From Gammaproteobacteria bacterium (lineage in GTDB: Bacteria; Pseudomonadota; Gammaproteobacteria; Pseudomonadales; Pseudohongiellaceae), in contig JABJIC010000030.1 of NCBI GenBank assembly GCA_018661465.1, forward strand, positions 62,001-126,000: 64,000 nucleotides of DNA, read 5' to 3'. Of this stretch, positions 62,309-64,000 are shown one piece after another. The stretch's first letter is position 1; each line of letters starts with the position of its first letter. The translations under genes and the position numbers were made by a program. Below the pieces are notes generated by a model, which saw nothing but the letters and a program-made list of their open reading frames with translations, did not search any database and was not told where the DNA came from.

Positions 62309-62998
62309 ATGACAGCTGTAATTTCAACTAATGAAGTATGTCGCTATTTCGGTGATGAAGAAGAAACCATGGTCAAGGCCGTGGATAGGGTTTCTATCGA
62401 AATTGAGAGAGGGGAATTTACTGCCATTGTTGGTCCATCTGGCTCAGGGAAAACAACCTTGTTACATTTGATAGGTGGGCTCGATAATCCCACTTCTGGG
62501 TCTGTTGAATTGTCAGGTACGAATATTGCCGAGATGAGCGGTGCGATTCTTTCTGATTTTCGAAGAGATCACATCGGCTTCATTTTCCAATCTTATAACC
62601 TGATACCGGTTTTCTCCGCTGAGGAAAATATTGAATACATCATGTTGTTGCAGGGAGTGGAGGCATCGGAGCGAAAGCGTCGGGTTGCGGAAATGTTGGA
62701 ACAAGTGGGCCTCGAAGGTCTGGGAAGCAGGCGTCCTAACAAATTGTCTGGAGGGCAACAACAGCGGGTCGCGATAGCGCGAGCTATGGTTTCACACCCC
62801 GAAATTATTCTTGCAGATGAGCCAACTGCCAACCTGGATTCCAAGACGGGGATTGCTCTTCTCGATTTGATGAAAGAGTTGAATGAGAAACACAATATGA
62901 CCTTTGTCTTTTCAACCCACGATGACAAAATCATGACAAGAGCAGGAAGGCTTATTCATATGATGGACGGTGAAATCGAATCGGATGAAGTAAAGTAA
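62309..62998 (+). CDS. ABC transporter ATP-binding protein, LolD/MacB family
   Basis: The protein has 229 residues. The Walker [12 protein letters not shown], signature [15 protein letters not shown], Walker [11 protein letters not shown] and D-loop/H-loop [10 protein letters not shown] are intact. [16 protein letters not shown] and [12 protein letters not shown] are typical of MacB/LolD ATPases. It powers the two FtsX-type permeases upstream. A start codon 3 bases after its stop begins the outer-membrane protein gene. Confidence 0.95.
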   Translation: MTAVISTNEVCRYFGDEEETMVKAVDRVSIEIERGEFTAIVGPSGSGKTTLLHLIGGLDNPTSGSVELSGTNIAEMSGAILSDFRRDHIGFIFQSYNLIPVFSAEENIEYIMLLQGVEASERKRRVAEMLEQVGLEGLGSRRPNKLSGGQQQRVAIARAMVSHPEIILADEPTANLDSKTGIALLDLMKELNEKHNMTFVFSTHDDKIMTRAGRLIHMMDGEIESDEVK

Positions 62999-63001
62999 TT
63001 C

Positions 63002-64000
63002 ATGCGCCCTGTTTCCAGTGCATTTCTTTTTTCCCTTCTGAGCGTTATTGCTTTTGATTCTTACGCTCAACTAAATTTCTCCGGTTATTTGAAAAATTAC
63101 AGTGTTATTCAAGAAGAAATAGACAACGATCTGTTTCAGTTCGATCAAAGTTATCGTATGCAAAACAGTGCTCGTCTGATGCTGGACTATTTTAACGATG
63201 ATCAGGTTTGGCAGTTACATTACGAGGCAGGCGTTGAGTCTCATTCACAACTTTTACCTGGCGCATCTTCTTTCGTAACACCTGGTCGGCAGAACTATAG
63301 ATTGAGTGACCTGCGATCGACCATTGGGCCCGCGCCAAAGAAAAATACTGTTCCGCAGAATCTGGACAGGTTCAATGTACAATTTCAGATGGAATCCGGG
63401 GACCTCACCATAGGTCGGCAGGCGATCACATTTGGCTCAGCGAGAATTATAAATCCCACCGATGTGTTCATTCCCTTCGATGTAAGAACGCTAAATACAG
63501 AGTATCGCACTGGCATCGATGCTGTTCGTTTCCAAAAGCCTATAGGGCAATTAGGTGAGTTGGACATGGGTGTAGTGCTTGGACCCGATGGCAAGGCGGA
63601 AAATTCTTCAGCCTTTCTACAATTACTTACAAATGCTTCAGGTCGGGATTATCAATTCACCGCAATGCGCTTTGCGGATCAGAATCTTCTGGGAGCAGGA
63701 GTGCAGGCTGCCTTGGGTGAATTGGGGTTTTGGTTGGAAACCGCCTACGTCAGCGGTGATGAAGACTATTTCCGTACTTCCATCGGGGTCGACTATGCAT
63801 TTAACGAGAATGTGTTTGGCATGGTGGAATATCATTACAACGGAGCGGGCTCCAATGATGCCGATGCCTATCTTGCCAACCTGGATAACGTAGCCTACAA
63901 GGCCGGGGGTGTTTTTCTGCTCGGTGAAAATTATTTGATACCCGTCATAAGCTGGCAAGTCAGCACCTTGCTCGGACTTTCATTTCAAACCCTCGCCAAT
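63002..64000 (+). CDS. Outer-membrane beta-barrel protein (3' end beyond the window)
   Basis: The frame is open from the ATG at 63002 to the right edge, 333 codons with no stop. A signal peptide (ending SYA/QL) is followed by LNFSGYLKNYSVIQ and strands with alternating aromatic residues, including LTIGRQAITFGSARIINPTDVF, a porin-like or DUF1302-type segment, and WLETAYVSGDEDYFRTSIGVDYAF. It follows the LolA-ABC genes immediately, so it is probably the outer-membrane exit or the substrate of that system. Its total length is unknown. Confidence 0.85.
   Translation, partial: MRPVSSAFLFSLLSVIAFDSYAQLNFSGYLKNYSVIQEEIDNDLFQFDQSYRMQNSARLMLDYFNDDQVWQLHYEAGVESHSQLLPGASSFVTPGRQNYRLSDLRSTIGPAPKKNTVPQNLDRFNVQFQMESGDLTIGRQAITFGSARIINPTDVFIPFDVRTLNTEYRTGIDAVRFQKPIGQLGELDMGVVLGPDGKAENSSAFLQLLTNASGRDYQFTAMRFADQNLLGAGVQAALGELGFWLETAYVSGDEDYFRTSIGVDYAFNENVFGMVEYHYNGAGSNDADAYLANLDNVAYKAGGVFLLGENYLIPVISWQVSTLLGLSFQTLAN

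Noticed and set aside
1-64000. CRISPR arrays, tRNA or rRNA genes, insertion sequences, prophage or integrative element borders
   Set aside because: I looked for spaced direct repeats, tRNA-like cloverleaf ends, transposase or integrase motifs and inverted terminal repeats and saw none. A covariance-model scan would be more sensitive for small RNAs.

Overview
The window reads as chromosomal DNA of a heterotrophic, aerobic and probably marine gammaproteobacterium. The evidence is RdgC, a TIGR02647-type protein, a DUF2959 lipoprotein, a TonB receptor, two-domain Usp, and many Sec, Tat and lipoprotein signals. The lineage (SAR92, OM60 or OM182/Pseudohongiella-like) is a guess. Genes are dense and mostly in short operons. 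I see no tRNA, rRNA, CRISPR array, insertion sequence, integrase or phage gene.

Region 1 (1-10.6 kb): a sugar catabolic locus. A truncated sulfatase is followed by an RbsACB-like ABC importer, two TIM-barrel epimerase/lyase-family proteins (one with a Tat signal), a Gfo/Idh/MocA oxidoreductase, a gluconate-2-dehydrogenase subunit-3-like Tat lipoprotein and a GMC dehydrogenase with a probable Fe-S motif. A DUF1080 (3-keto-disaccharide hydrolase family) gene faces it. The combination fits oxidative 3-keto-glycoside breakdown. Region 2 (10.6-17 kb): small lipoproteins, a TolB-like propeller protein, a CPA2 antiporter, a YqaE/Pmp3 peptide, an exported cyclophilin and a Baeyer-Villiger-type monooxygenase.

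Region 3 (17-23.2 kb, minus strand): a tryptophan-tryptophylquinone amine dehydrogenase operon, heavy chain-MauE-MauD-light chain-cytochrome c, followed by a DAO-family flavoenzyme and an NhaC-type transporter. Region 4 (23.4-32.7 kb): a hydrolase, a cupin, rdgC, an acyl-CoA dehydrogenase, a GST, and a LiaF-like/LytS-like/LytTR signalling operon. Region 5 (32.8-49.9 kb): a DUF305-propeller fusion, two paralogous secreted proteins of unknown function, a PQQ-type propeller dehydrogenase, a TonB receptor, an MBL hydrolase, a Usp, an APC permease, an FMN 2-hydroxyacid oxidase, and a Serratia-nuclease homologue that has lost catalytic residues.

Region 6 (50-59 kb) is the most notable. It holds an ABM monooxygenase, a cytoplasmic aminotransferase, a NIPSNAP protein, two aminotransferase-fold enzymes with Tat signals, and a PLP decarboxylase. 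Next comes a GrdB/PrdB-family selenoprotein whose reading frame is interrupted by one in-frame UGA (56728-56730) with a convincing bacterial SECIS hairpin just downstream, then selO. Read conventionally, this gene would be annotated as two broken ORFs. Region 7 (59-64 kb): a LolA-like protein, two FtsX-type permeases, a LolD/MacB-type ATPase and the start of an outer-membrane beta-barrel gene that runs off the window, together a probable trans-envelope export system.
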